Part shown: positions 9,113 to 17,632 of the stretch, in pieces
Numbering within the stretch: position 1 is the stretch's first letter
Layout of the letters: every line of letters starts with the position of its first letter
Assembly: GCA_030491005.1 (NCBI GenBank)
Contig: JAKZMJ010000001.1
Span: 124,001-188,000 of the forward strand
Source of the DNA: Sulfurospirillum sp.
GTDB taxonomy: Bacteria; Campylobacterota; Campylobacteria; Campylobacterales; Arcobacteraceae
Direction: 5' to 3'
Length of the DNA stretch: 64,000 nt
Position numbers and translations under genes: made by a program
Notes under the pieces: model-generated
What the model saw: the letters and a program-made list of their open reading frames with translations, nothing else
Told to the model about the DNA's origin: nothing
The model's database searches: none

Positions 9113-10636
9113 CTAGTTAAACCTATCAATAATATTTTTTTCCAATAATCCTCTATCAGCTCTATATCTTGTATCTTTATAAAATACTTCTAAATTATCT
9201 AAAATTGTAATAATAGAACCTACTCCTAGTTTATTTAGCCATTTAAATGGTCCTATTGGATAATTTACTCCATTTTCCATAGCTATATCTACACTATTTT
9301 CATCACATACGCTGTTTGTTACAGTTGAACTTGCTTCATTTACTAGCATTGCTATTGTTCTAGCTGTAATTAAAGCAGGAGAATCTTTTACTTCTAATGT
9401 CTTTTTCCCAATTTTTTCAAACAATGCTGCTACATTTTCTGACACATGTTCTTGGGCTAAAAGTGATGTTGCTATTGTAATAGATGATGTTAATTCATAA
9501 TCTATATTTATATCAAATTGTACAATATTCTTTTCATGTAATTCTTGTGATATTTCACTTGCCATTTTTCCATTTGTTAAAAATAGTTTTATATCATTAA
9601 ATTCAATATATCCTGAACCATCATTTTGTATTACTTTTACACCTGCTTTTTTAAATAAAGGTATAAGTTCATCTGCAACACCCAATGATCCATATACATA
9701 AATTACAGATATTTTATGATTTGATGCTTTTACTACATTTGTATCATCTCGTCCTAATTGATCTCGTTCTTCATAAGTATAAAATCCTTTTCCAGATTTT
9801 CTACCTAAGAGACCTGCTTGATAAAACTCTTGTTGTGTTAATGATGGTTTAAATCGTGGGTCTTGATAATATGAATCAAATGTTGATTGTGTAACAGAAT
9901 AATTTGTATCATTTCCTATTAAATCCATTAATTCAAATGGACCCATTCTAAACTTACCACTTGTTCGTATACTTTCATCAATAGTAGCAAAGTTGCTTAC
10001 TCCTTCTTCATAAATTCGCAAAGCTTCTGCATAAAATGGTCGAGCTATTCTATTTACTATAAATCCAGGTGATGATTTTACATATACTGCTTTTTTACCC
10101 CAAGAAGAGATAAGATTATATACATCATCTATAATTTTTCTATCACTTTGTAATCCATAAATGATTTCTACAAGTTTCATAATTGGTGCTGGATTAAAAA
10201 AATGTATTCCTATTATATTTTCTGGTTTTTTAAGACCATTAGCTAAAGCTGAAATAGAAATAGATGATGTATTTGATGCAATTACTACATTTTCACATAT
10301 ATCTTCTAGTTGTTTAAAAATATCTTGTTTTATCTCTTTGTTTTCAATAATAGCTTCAATAATTAAATCACAAGGTGCTAAATCATTTATTTGCATTGTT
10401 GGTTTCATTAAAGAGATAGTTTTATCTTTATTTTCTTGTGTTATTTTTCCTTTTTCTACAAGTCGTGACAACTCTTTTTCATTTATTTTCATAGCATTAC
10501 CAACAGCACCATCCCAATTATCATATAGTATAACTTGATGCCCTGCTTTAGCTGCAACTTGGGCAATTCCCCTTCCCATAATACCAGCTCCTACAATACC
10601 AACTATTGAATTTGAATCAATCTTAAGAGATGCCAT
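9113..10636 (-). CDS. paaH: 3-hydroxyacyl-CoA dehydrogenase PaaH
   Basis: 507-residue NAD-dependent dehydrogenase; in the phenylacetate pathway PaaH oxidises 3-hydroxyadipyl-CoA. The Rossmann motif GAGIMGRG is at residues 16-23. The motif HFFNPAPIMKLVEI and the segment GFIVNRIARPFYAEALR match E. coli PaaH closely, as does the duplicated C-terminal domain (NEASSTV...GVNYPIGPFKW). It is slightly longer than E. coli PaaH (475). It starts one base after the paaG stop. Confidence 0.88.
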   Translation of the reverse strand: MASLKIDSNSIVGIVGAGIMGRGIAQVAAKAGHQVILYDNWDGAVGNAMKINEKELSRLVEKGKITQENKDKTISLMKPTMQINDLAPCDLIIEAIIENKEIKQDIFKQLEDICENVVIASNTSSISISALANGLKKPENIIGIHFFNPAPIMKLVEIIYGLQSDRKIIDDVYNLISSWGKKAVYVKSSPGFIVNRIARPFYAEALRIYEEGVSNFATIDESIRTSGKFRMGPFELMDLIGNDTNYSVTQSTFDSYYQDPRFKPSLTQQEFYQAGLLGRKSGKGFYTYEERDQLGRDDTNVVKASNHKISVIYVYGSLGVADELIPLFKKAGVKVIQNDGSGYIEFNDIKLFLTNGKMASEISQELHEKNIVQFDINIDYELTSSITIATSLLAQEHVSENVAALFEKIGKKTLEVKDSPALITARTIAMLVNEASSTVTNSVCDENSVDIAMENGVNYPIGPFKWLNKLGVGSIITILDNLEVFYKDTRYRADRGLLEKNIIDRFN

Positions 10637-10637
10637 A

Positions 10638-11432
10638 TTAGTTTCCTTGAAAATTTGGTGTTCTTTTAGCTAAAAATGCTGATACACCTTCTTTATAATC
10701 ATTTGATTGTCCTGCTGTTCTTTGCAGATTTTTTTCTAATTCTAATTGTTCATTTAGTGTATTGTCATTTGATTCATTTAAAGCTTTTTTAATTAAACTT
10801 AATCCATAAGTTGGTGCTTTTGAGAAATGTATTGCTAATTTTTGTACTTCTTCATCTATTGTATTTATTGGATATACTCTTGAAATCATTCCATATTCTA
10901 AAGCAGTTTGAGCAGGAAGTTTATCACCTAGCATAGATAATTCCTTTGCTCGTGCCATACCTACTAATTTTGGTAAAAAGTAAGAGTTTCCAGAATCAAG
11001 AACAAGTCCTATTTTACAAAATGCTTGGATAAAGGATACTTTTTCATGTGCTATTATAAAATCACACGCTAAAGCAATACCAACACCAGCACCAGCAGCT
11101 ACTCCATTTACTTTACAAATCACAGGTATCTCTAAATTATAAATTGATTTAATCAATGGATTGTATTTCTTTTCAATTGATTCACCTAAATCAAGCTTTT
11201 TATCATCACTGTTATTTACTGATCTATCATTTAAATCTTGCCCAGCACAAAATGCTCTTCCTTCTCCTGTTATAATTAATACTCGTAATGTTTTATCTTT
11301 TTTAATAGTAATCATTACAGTTTTTAATTCTTTATGCATAACTTCATTGAGAGAATTAAACACTTCTGGTCTATTTAATGTTAATGTTGCTATACCTTCT
11401 TTTACATCATATTTTATTGTCTCATATTTCAC
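10638..11432 (-). CDS. paaG: Ring-1,2-epoxyphenylacetyl-CoA isomerase PaaG
   Basis: 264-residue crotonase-fold isomerase that turns the epoxide of phenylacetyl-CoA into the oxepin. It matches E. coli PaaG along its length: FCAGQDLNDR at 61-70, NGVAAGAG at 109-116, D146 at the position of the essential PaaG aspartate (AFCKIGLVLDSG), and the C-terminal EGVSAFLAKRTPNF. Hydratase-type glutamates are missing, as expected for PaaG. The start is GTG, with AAGGA 5-6 bases upstream. First gene of the paaGHX operon; the epoxidase genes that make its substrate are not in the window. Confidence 0.88.
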   Translation of the reverse strand: MKYETIKYDVKEGIATLTLNRPEVFNSLNEVMHKELKTVMITIKKDKTLRVLIITGEGRAFCAGQDLNDRSVNNSDDKKLDLGESIEKKYNPLIKSIYNLEIPVICKVNGVAAGAGVGIALACDFIIAHEKVSFIQAFCKIGLVLDSGNSYFLPKLVGMARAKELSMLGDKLPAQTALEYGMISRVYPINTIDEEVQKLAIHFSKAPTYGLSLIKKALNESNDNTLNEQLELEKNLQRTAGQSNDYKEGVSAFLAKRTPNFQGN

Positions 11433-11448
11433 TTTATTCCTTTAATTT

Positions 11449-11493
11449 TTAATTGTATTACATTAAATCTAAAAAAATTCTAACTAATGTAAT
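11449..11493 (-). promoter_or_regulatory. paaG promoter region with 9-bp inverted repeat
   Basis: ATTACATTA (11457-11465) and TAATGTAAT (11485-11493) are perfect inverted copies, 17-61 bases upstream of the paaG GTG. A TACAAT -10 candidate on the minus strand lies at 11452-11457, touching the inner arm. A repressor binding both arms would block polymerase. The same half-site occurs before the diiron operon (4148-4249). Confidence 0.45.
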
Positions 11494-11772
11494 GTTTATT
11501 TGAGCTTAAAATATGTGCTATATTTTCTATATTTATTAAAAATATGCCATTTAAAGACTATATATACCTATCTTTAATATCATACTAAAAATAAAAAAAT
11601 ATATATTTTAATAAATATACTACACAAAGGATAAAAATTAGTCTTTTAAAGAAATATATTAAAGATTAAATATAGCCTTAGAAAAAATTAAAAATACAAG
11701 GTATTAGTCTCCTTATTTTGAGATACCTAGTTCGAAAGTTTATGTAGAAAAAAATAATGTATAACTTAACAT
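11494..11772. other. Non-coding AT-rich gap before the first IS4-like remnant
   Basis: No reading frame of note. A ribosome-site-like AAAGGATAAAAA near 11625 has no open frame after it, so it may be the stranded leader of a gene removed by the adjacent insertion sequence. A bulged hairpin with arms GGTATTAGTCTC / GAGATACC lies around 11700-11728. Confidence 0.3.
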
Positions 11773-12221
11773 CTTAACTTTCGCACCTAAAACAATCAAT
11801 AAAACATCAAATAACAAGCATATTATCAATACTTAATCCAAGATTTTCATGTCTATTGACAATATTATTTTAAGTGTAAATAATTAAAATAATATTCTAA
11901 AAATAAACTATAAAATAGTATCAAAGAAGCTTTTATACAGTGCTTATTAGCTATAATATGGATATTAAAAAAGAGGTTTATTGATGAATATTCAGGAGAA
12001 AATAACTAATATTATAAATGACAAGCTAAAAAATCCAATTTTCAAGACAATGCAAGTACTAAATATAAAAACAATTTTATCTCAAAGTAAATTCACTAAG
12101 AAAGATGGTGTTAGTGTTTATATGGTAGTTATTCATTTTGTCTATATGTTAGTTATGAATAAAAAGATATCAACATTTTCAAATCAAAGTGATGATAGTT
12201 TAAAGAAAGATGTTTACTATA
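11773..12221 (+). mobile_element. IS4-like element, left-end remnant (copy 1)
   Basis: Starts with the terminal inverted repeat CTTAACTTTCGCACC, also at 13703 and 50726 and inverted at 15232. About 450 bases are nearly identical to the longer copy at 50726, including the leader and the first 80 codons of the transposase. Identity stops after TGTTTACTATA at 12221, so the rest has been lost. Confidence 0.8.
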
Positions 12222-12322
12222 TTTTACATCTAAATAAAGTAAAATCTATTAAAAATCAACTACTTGAAAATAGATGGGATTTAGATACTACTTTGTCGCT
12301 TTTATTAGGAATTAGTTTTTAG
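11981..12322 (+). pseudogene. Truncated IS4-like transposase fused to a foreign tail
   Basis: The first 80 residues are the N-terminus of the transposase seen in full context at 50934. From about base 12222 the frame continues into 33 unrelated codons and stops. The tail (ending LLENRWDLDTTLSLLLGISF) looks like the last helix-turn-helix (Fis/HTH_8 type) of NtrC-class regulators, where an LGIS motif is usual. That would make it the stump of a regulator destroyed by the insertion. This is a resemblance by eye only. The catalytic residues of the transposase are missing. Confidence 0.65.
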
Positions 12323-12507
12323 TGGATTAAACTACACAAACAAATAACCCATAGAATTTTTAAGCCTCAAGAAGCTAAACTGTAGTAGTTGTAAACAAAA
12401 ATCATCGAACATTTTGAGGGTCATTGTTCCTCAAGTCGATCGTTATATTAAAATTTTATGTATGCAAAATGTTGCTTAACTAAGAGTTAGTCTACGAAAG
12501 GATAAAA

Positions 12508-13634
12508 ATGACAAGAAGAAGTTTTATACATTCAACAGCAATGTTATTTGGAGGTATTTTAATGTGGCGTACTTCAACTAGTGCCACTAATAAAATAGAT
12601 TTATATCAAATATATCCATCAATCATGAAAGAAGAGAATGAAGAACATAAAAAAACTTGGATGTCTTTTGTAGCAAATGATTATATTTGGGAAGCAAAAC
12701 AAATACCAGAAGTAAAAAGAAATTTAGCTCTCTTAGCCAAAACAATTGCCAAATATGAACCTGTATCAATATTGGTTCATGCAGATGATAAAGATGAGGC
12801 AATATCACTTTTAGACGGACTAAATACCCATAACTTTCCAATAGTACTAATAGAATTTAGTATTATGATTTATGGCTTAGAGATACTGCACCAACTTTTG
12901 TAACAAATGAACTTGGAAAAAAAGCAGGAATAAATTTTAATTTTAATGGTTGGGGAGAAAAGCAAGAACATACAGAGGACAGTAAAGTAGCAGATTTTAT
13001 TATAGAAAAATCTGGAGTAAAAAGAATTAATTCCAATTTAGTCTTAGAGGGTGGAAGTTTTGAGATAGATGGTGAGGGAACAGCTATTTTAACTGAAAGT
13101 TCAGTATTGAATGACAATCGTAATCCTAGTTTTACTAAAGAAACATTTGAAAAAGAGTTAAAATTACTTTTAGGGATTAAAAAGATTATTTGGTTAAAAG
13201 GAATTAAGGGCAATGATATTACTGATGCTCATGTTGATTTTTATGCTAGATTTACTAAAATTGGAACTGTATTGGTGAGTCGTGAAAACTATACCAAAAG
13301 TTATGACTATGCTATTACAAGAGAAAATATAGAGATTTTACAAAACTCCACAGATGCAAAGGGTAATCCTTTAGAAGTGATAATTATAGACAATCCAGAA
13401 ACATTTAATAAATCGTTTGGAGATAAAGATTTTGCTGCTGGTTATATTGGATATTATGTTTGTAACGATGCCGTTATTATGCAGAAATTTGGAGATACAC
13501 AAGCAGATCAAAATGCTTTTAATATAATTCAAAATCAATTTCCAAATAGAACAATAGAACAAATTGCAACAGATGGTATAGCTTCAGGTGGTGGAAGCAT
13601 ACATTGTAGTACACAACAAGAGCCAAAAGACTAG
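12508..13634 (+). pseudogene. Agmatine deiminase-like protein with Tat-type signal, frameshifted
   Basis: Together two frames encode a peptidyl-arginine/agmatine deiminase (guanidino-group hydrolase). Frame 1 (12508-12903) starts with a twin-arginine-like leader (TRRSFIHSTAMLFGG). Frame 3 resumes with LWLRDTAPTFV from about 12868 and runs to TAG at 13632-13634. It keeps the family blocks LEGGSFEIDGEG, DAHVDFYARF (catalytic His) and SIHCSTQQEP (catalytic Cys). A single missing base near 12855-12868 explains the break. An AAGGA ribosome site precedes the ATG. IS remnants flank both sides, so it is probably a decaying gene, though a sequencing error would give the same picture. Confidence 0.8.
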
Positions 13635-13702
13635 CAAATCATCATTATAATAAACCATAGCAAATTAGCTATCATAAATAACAGAGTAAGTTAATATAAC
13701 AT

Positions 13703-13759
13703 CTTAACTTTCGCACCTAAAACAATCAATAAAATATCAAATAACAAGCATATTATCAA
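13703..13759 (+). mobile_element. IS4-like element, left end (copy 2), interrupted by an IS5-type element
   Basis: Begins with CTTAACTTTCGCACC and matches the first 57 bases of the other IS4-like copies, then is cut at 13760 by the IS5-type element. Its right end reappears at 15105-15232; the body of the transposase in between is missing. Confidence 0.75.
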
Positions 13760-15104
13760 GGGAACCTCTAAAAATAAATTCTAAAAATAAGATATCTATA
13801 CTTTTTTAAAATTTAATTTACAATAAGCTAAATCACTAAAAATTATAAAAAATATATCCATATATTTACAATTATAAACTATAAAATAGCTATAAATTCA
13901 ATTGTTTTATATCTATTTTAACTTTTCATTATTGGTATCTTTTTTAATCTAACTAACTGTTCATATCTTAGAAAGTTATATGTTAGATTTATAAGTCCTG
14001 TAATAGATTTAATTCTATCTAATCCAATTGCTTTTAAATTTAGAGCAGAGTTCATAGATGTTTTGAAAGTTCCAAATATATGTTCAACTCTTACTCTTGT
14101 TTTTGAGTATTTATAATTTTCTTTATCTTGTTTATTTGTAAGTGGTGTATTTCTATATGCTCTTTGTATAACTTTACTTTTTACATTAGTATCTTTTAGG
14201 TATGTTTCTATTTTATTAGATTTATATGCAGAATCTGCATATAAAATATTATCATTTTTATCTATTAAATCTTTTATAGCTTGAGAGTCATGAGTTGATG
14301 ATGGTGTTACTGTATAGTTTATAATTACTTTAGTCTTTTGATCTACTGAAATATGATCTTTATATCCAAACTCTCTAGTTTTATATTTTGTTACCCATCT
14401 TGCATTACAATCTTTTTGAGATAAGATATTTTTATTCTTAGCAAATTCTAAAGGAATGGCACCTTTTTTAATATCTGCATTATCACTTCTTTTATTTCTT
14501 TGTTTTGGTACTCTTATAAATGAAGCATCAACAAGTGTACCTTCTTTAGCTACTACACCACTAGTTGTTAAATTTTTTGTAAATATATCAAATAACTTTT
14601 TAGATAAATCTTTCTCTTTCAAGCTTTCTTTAAATAAGCATATAGTCTTTTCATCAGGTACATTATCACCTATTTGAAGTCCTAAAAAGTCTAAAAATGA
14701 CAATCTATCTTTTATTTGAAATTCTGTTTGTTCATCTGATAAGTTATAATATCTTTGAAGAATTATTATTTTAAAGATTAATAGTTTATCATATGGTTTT
14801 CTACCAGCATTACTTTTTCTATCATACTTTATTAAAGCTTCTTCAATAGGTTGTCGAAATAGTTCCCAGTCAATAATTTTATTTAACTTTTGTAAAGGTG
14901 GTTGATGCTTTTTAATCTTATCTAGTTGAAATTCATAGTCAAATAATCCAGCCATAATATACTCTCTTTTTATAGTAATTTATACTGATATTATAGCTAA
15001 TTAATGATTTCAGAAACCTTAAATATAAGATTTTAAATTATTTAATTTAGATCTTATTGTTAAGTCTTAAGTAGTGATTTTATTGTCTATTTTTAGAGAT
15101 ACCC
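13760..15104 (-). mobile_element. IS5-family insertion sequence (copy A)
   Basis: 1,345-base element with imperfect terminal inverted repeats GGGAACCTCTAAAAATA (left) and TATTTTTAGAGATACCC (right), enclosing one intact transposase gene. The flanks (TCAA left, TATA right) show no target duplication. With the surrounding IS4 deletion, this suggests rearrangement after insertion. It differs in sequence from copies B, C and D, which are near-identical to one another, so A is an older or separate arrival. Confidence 0.85.
13918..14955 (-). CDS. IS5-family transposase (copy A)
   Basis: 345-residue DDE transposase, full length. Family blocks are visible: the N-terminal MAGLFDYEFQLDKIKKHQPP, the first catalytic Asp in EGTLVDASFI, the second in LYADSAYKS, and the C-terminal KTRVRVEHIFGTF with the catalytic Glu. 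It is clearly homologous to copy B at 25630 but with many substitutions. There is no frameshift, so it may still be active. Confidence 0.92.
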   Translation of the reverse strand: MAGLFDYEFQLDKIKKHQPPLQKLNKIIDWELFRQPIEEALIKYDRKSNAGRKPYDKLLIFKIIILQRYYNLSDEQTEFQIKDRLSFLDFLGLQIGDNVPDEKTICLFKESLKEKDLSKKLFDIFTKNLTTSGVVAKEGTLVDASFIRVPKQRNKRSDNADIKKGAIPLEFAKNKNILSQKDCNARWVTKYKTREFGYKDHISVDQKTKVIINYTVTPSSTHDSQAIKDLIDKNDNILYADSAYKSNKIETYLKDTNVKSKVIQRAYRNTPLTNKQDKENYKYSKTRVRVEHIFGTFKTSMNSALNLKAIGLDRIKSITGLINLTYNFLRYEQLVRLKKIPIMKS

Positions 15105-15232
15105 TATATTAATACTTGATGAAATAGCACAAATAGAAGAGATTGTAAATAGAAATGATGATTTCTCTACTATTATTGATATATTAAAGGATGTGACACA
15201 GAAGTTGCTTGGTTTTAGGTGCGAAAGTTAAG
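15105..15232 (+). mobile_element. IS4-like element, right end with transposase C-terminus (copy 2)
   Basis: Codes in frame for the last part of a transposase (LDEIAQIEEIVNR ... QKLLGFRCES, stop at 15229-15231). It ends in GGTGCGAAAGTTAAG, the reverse complement of the left repeat CTTAACTTTCGCACC. This is the only right end of the IS4-like element in the window, and shows that the stop codon lies inside the terminal repeat. Confidence 0.75.
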
Positions 15233-15280
15233 GTAATTATTATAAAAAGTTATAATTTAGACACCCATTTTTTTCATTAA

Positions 15281-15451
15281 GTCACAAATCAAAAGAATTT
15301 TAAAAAGAAACTAGACAAATGGTATATAAAATACAAAAAATTTCTTAATCCTGAAACAAAAAAAGAAAGCTTTATTCATCCAAGAGTTAGATTAGCATAT
15401 AGAAGTTTACTAACAAATTATATCTACTTTGTACTTAGTTTGAAATATTAG
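15281..15451 (+). pseudogene. C-terminal remnant of another transposase (IS1249/IS256-like)
   Basis: 56 open codons ending KESFIHPRVRLAYRSLLTN plus YIYFVLSLKY. A run of this kind (helix with HxRxRxAYRSL then a hydrophobic end) is typical of the C-terminus of some zinc-ribbon DDE transposases. No start or catalytic region remains. Just upstream, 15262-15283 is an inverted near-match (one-base indel) to 48666-48686, which lies beside a zinc-ribbon transposase start. The two stumps may come from the same IS type. Confidence 0.5.
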
Positions 15452-15461
15452 GCTAATTCTA

Positions 15462-16154
15462 CTAAGAAATATTATTCATAAATATATAACCTAAATAAGA
15501 AGTATAAAGACCAAATGCAATGACTAAATACGAAGCTAGTTTAATAAAGATATTTCTTAAACCTGATTGTTTAAATAAACCAATAAAAAATCCTAAGGAA
15601 AAAACAGCAGGTATAGTACATAATCCAAAGATAAACATTACAAAAGCACCCCAAACTACACTTCTAGTACTAGAAGCACTTATCGCAAATACATACACTA
15701 ATCCACAAGGAAGTAAACCATTTAAAACACCCAAGAAGTAAAAACTAGATAATGAATGTTTTTTAATTAAAATTCTAAACATATTTTGATATAAAGGCAA
15801 CTTTGAACACGAGTGTTCTAAGAATGTAAGGAATTTTATTTTTCCTAAAAGAGATAATCCTACTAAAAACATTAATAAACCAGTAATAATTAACACAAGA
15901 CCACTTGAAAATCGACTAAAAGCAATAACACTACCAAGACCACCAAAGAAGGCACCCATAATAGTATAAGTGGTAATTCTTCCAAAAGAGTATAGTAAAT
16001 GAGCAAATGCTTGTATTTTTTTAGACCAAGATGATTTTATTTTGGTACTAGAATATGCAAGCACAATTCCACCACACATTCCAACACAATGTCCCAATGA
16101 ACCTAAAAGTGCAATTGAAATAATGCTTATAATACTAATGTTTTCCATAATCAA
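15462..16154 (-). CDS. Sulfite exporter TauE/SafE-like membrane protein (UreH-type domain)
   Basis: 230-residue inner-membrane protein with about six hydrophobic helices. It carries the paired motifs GHCVGMCGG near the N-terminus and NGLLPCGLVYVF in the middle, marking the UreH/DsbD-like transmembrane family. Relatives are implicated in metal (often copper) handling and cytochrome oxidase maturation; its own cargo cannot be told from sequence. It is the last gene in a 10-kb minus-strand run, 53 bases after the histidine phosphatase gene. Confidence 0.8.
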   Translation of the reverse strand: MIMENISIISIISIALLGSLGHCVGMCGGIVLAYSSTKIKSSWSKKIQAFAHLLYSFGRITTYTIMGAFFGGLGSVIAFSRFSSGLVLIITGLLMFLVGLSLLGKIKFLTFLEHSCSKLPLYQNMFRILIKKHSLSSFYFLGVLNGLLPCGLVYVFAISASSTRSVVWGAFVMFIFGLCTIPAVFSLGFFIGLFKQSGLRNIFIKLASYLVIAFGLYTSYLGYIFMNNIS

Positions 16155-16207
16155 ACCTATATAATTATTTCTAAATGTTACTCTAGTATTTTAGTGTTAA
16201 TTAAGTG

Positions 16208-16798
16208 TTAAAATAATTCATAGTCTAAGTCAAAAATTCCATAATCCCAATTTTTACTATTGCTTTTTTTCACTTCTTTCCAACGAAGAAAAAGTAATTC
16301 TTTTTTTATCAATTTATTAAAAACACCATGTCCTATTAAAATAATAGGTACATTTTTGTCTTTTGAAAGTTTTATTAGTTTTTGGGTGGCTTTCTTGGCT
16401 CTTTTTCTTGTTTCTTGTATAGTTTCACAGTTTTTAGAATAAGAAAATAACCATAATATTCGCAAAAACACTAGCCACATCTTAGAATTTAATTTTAAAA
16501 AATTCCAAGATAGATAGGGAAGTGGGGCTTCATTGAAAATTTCATCACATAAATAAGCTTTCTTATTAAAAACTTCAATAGATTGCAATGACCTTTTAAG
16601 CTTACTACAAACTAAGATATTTGTGATATCAAAGAGTTTTTTAATTTCATCTTTTGATGAAAAATTTTCTTTTATATTTGCATCATCATAATCAATCATC
16701 CATTTTGCAAACTTTTGTGCTGATATTTTTTTATCTCTTCTTAAATCAACTTCTCCATGTCGCAATAATATAATTTGTTGTACATCTACCTTGTTCAT
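16208..16798 (-). CDS. Histidine phosphatase family protein
   Basis: 196 residues, cytoplasmic. The phosphoglycerate-mutase-like motif LLRHGE is at 11-16 (H14 would be the phospho-acceptor), a conserved arginine is in SKLKRSLQS, and the second histidine is in GHG near residue 155. Length and motifs fit small branch-1 phosphatases such as SixA or CobC types, but no specific substrate is indicated. It follows dmpH after 45 bases; I see no reason to assign it to the catechol pathway. Confidence 0.8.
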   Translation of the reverse strand: MNKVDVQQIILLRHGEVDLRRDKKISAQKFAKWMIDYDDANIKENFSSKDEIKKLFDITNILVCSKLKRSLQSIEVFNKKAYLCDEIFNEAPLPYLSWNFLKLNSKMWLVFLRILWLFSYSKNCETIQETRKRAKKATQKLIKLSKDKNVPIILIGHGVFNKLIKKELLFLRWKEVKKSNSKNWDYGIFDLDYELF

Positions 16799-16843
16799 AG
16801 CTTATTCTTTTAGATAAATTTTAAGCTAATATTATCATATCTT

Positions 16844-17632
16844 TTATACAAATTTCATATTTAAAGAACCTAAATCTTGAAAAGCAACACTTACATTATC
16901 ACCTTTTTTTACACTAACAGCAGCTGTAATTGCCCCTGATAATATAAATGTACCAGCTTTTAGTACTTCTCCTCTTGTTGCTAGCATATTTGCTAACATA
17001 GCAATAGAAGTTGCAGGATTACCTAAAACAGCAGCAGCTGCTCCTAGTTGTACTATTTCACCATTTATTCTCATAACAACACCTAAGGTTTTTAAATCTA
17101 CATCTTGTATTTTTTTCATTCTTCCACCACTTACATATCGTGAAGATGAAGAATTATCAGCAATTACAGATTTTAAATCAAATTTAAAATCTTTATATCT
17201 TGAATCTATTATCTCAACAGCAGGAAGTATAAAATCAGTAGCTGATAAAACATCTCCAATATGACAACCAGGACCTTTTAAATCATGCTTTAATACAAAA
17301 GCTATTTCTGCTTCAACTTTAGGATGTATTAATTCATCTATTTTGATATTCGCCCCATCTTCTATGCTAAAATAATCAGCTAAATACCCATAACAAGGAT
17401 TATCAACACCCATTTGTTTCATCTTAGCTTGTGAAGTAAGACCCATTTTCATACCTACTATTTTTGTACCTCTTGCTTCCTTATTGGCTCTTGCTTTCCA
17501 TTGAATATCATAAGCATCTTCATATGTCATATCTGGATAATCATCAGTAATTTTAGTGATTTCATAAGCATTTATTTCAGCATCTTCACAATACTTTGCT
17601 AATTTTTCTATTGTTTTTTTATCTAATGCCAT
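16844..17632 (-). CDS. dmpH: 4-oxalocrotonate (2-oxo-3-hexenedioate) decarboxylase
   Basis: 262-residue FAA-hydrolase-fold enzyme, Mg-dependent, which decarboxylates 2-oxo-3-hexenedioate to 2-hydroxypenta-2,4-dienoate in the meta-cleavage pathway. Features include KMGLTSQAKMKQMGV, HPKVEAEIAFVLKHDLKGPG (metal ligands) and the C-terminal GDNVSVAFQDLGSL. It is paralogous to dmpE at 19608; I assign H and E from typical order (E-F-G-H) and KMGLTSQ versus KIGVTSK motifs. It shares one base with dmpG. Confidence 0.83.
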   Translation of the reverse strand: MALDKKTIEKLAKYCEDAEINAYEITKITDDYPDMTYEDAYDIQWKARANKEARGTKIVGMKMGLTSQAKMKQMGVDNPCYGYLADYFSIEDGANIKIDELIHPKVEAEIAFVLKHDLKGPGCHIGDVLSATDFILPAVEIIDSRYKDFKFDLKSVIADNSSSSRYVSGGRMKKIQDVDLKTLGVVMRINGEIVQLGAAAAVLGNPATSIAMLANMLATRGEVLKAGTFILSGAITAAVSVKKGDNVSVAFQDLGSLNMKFV

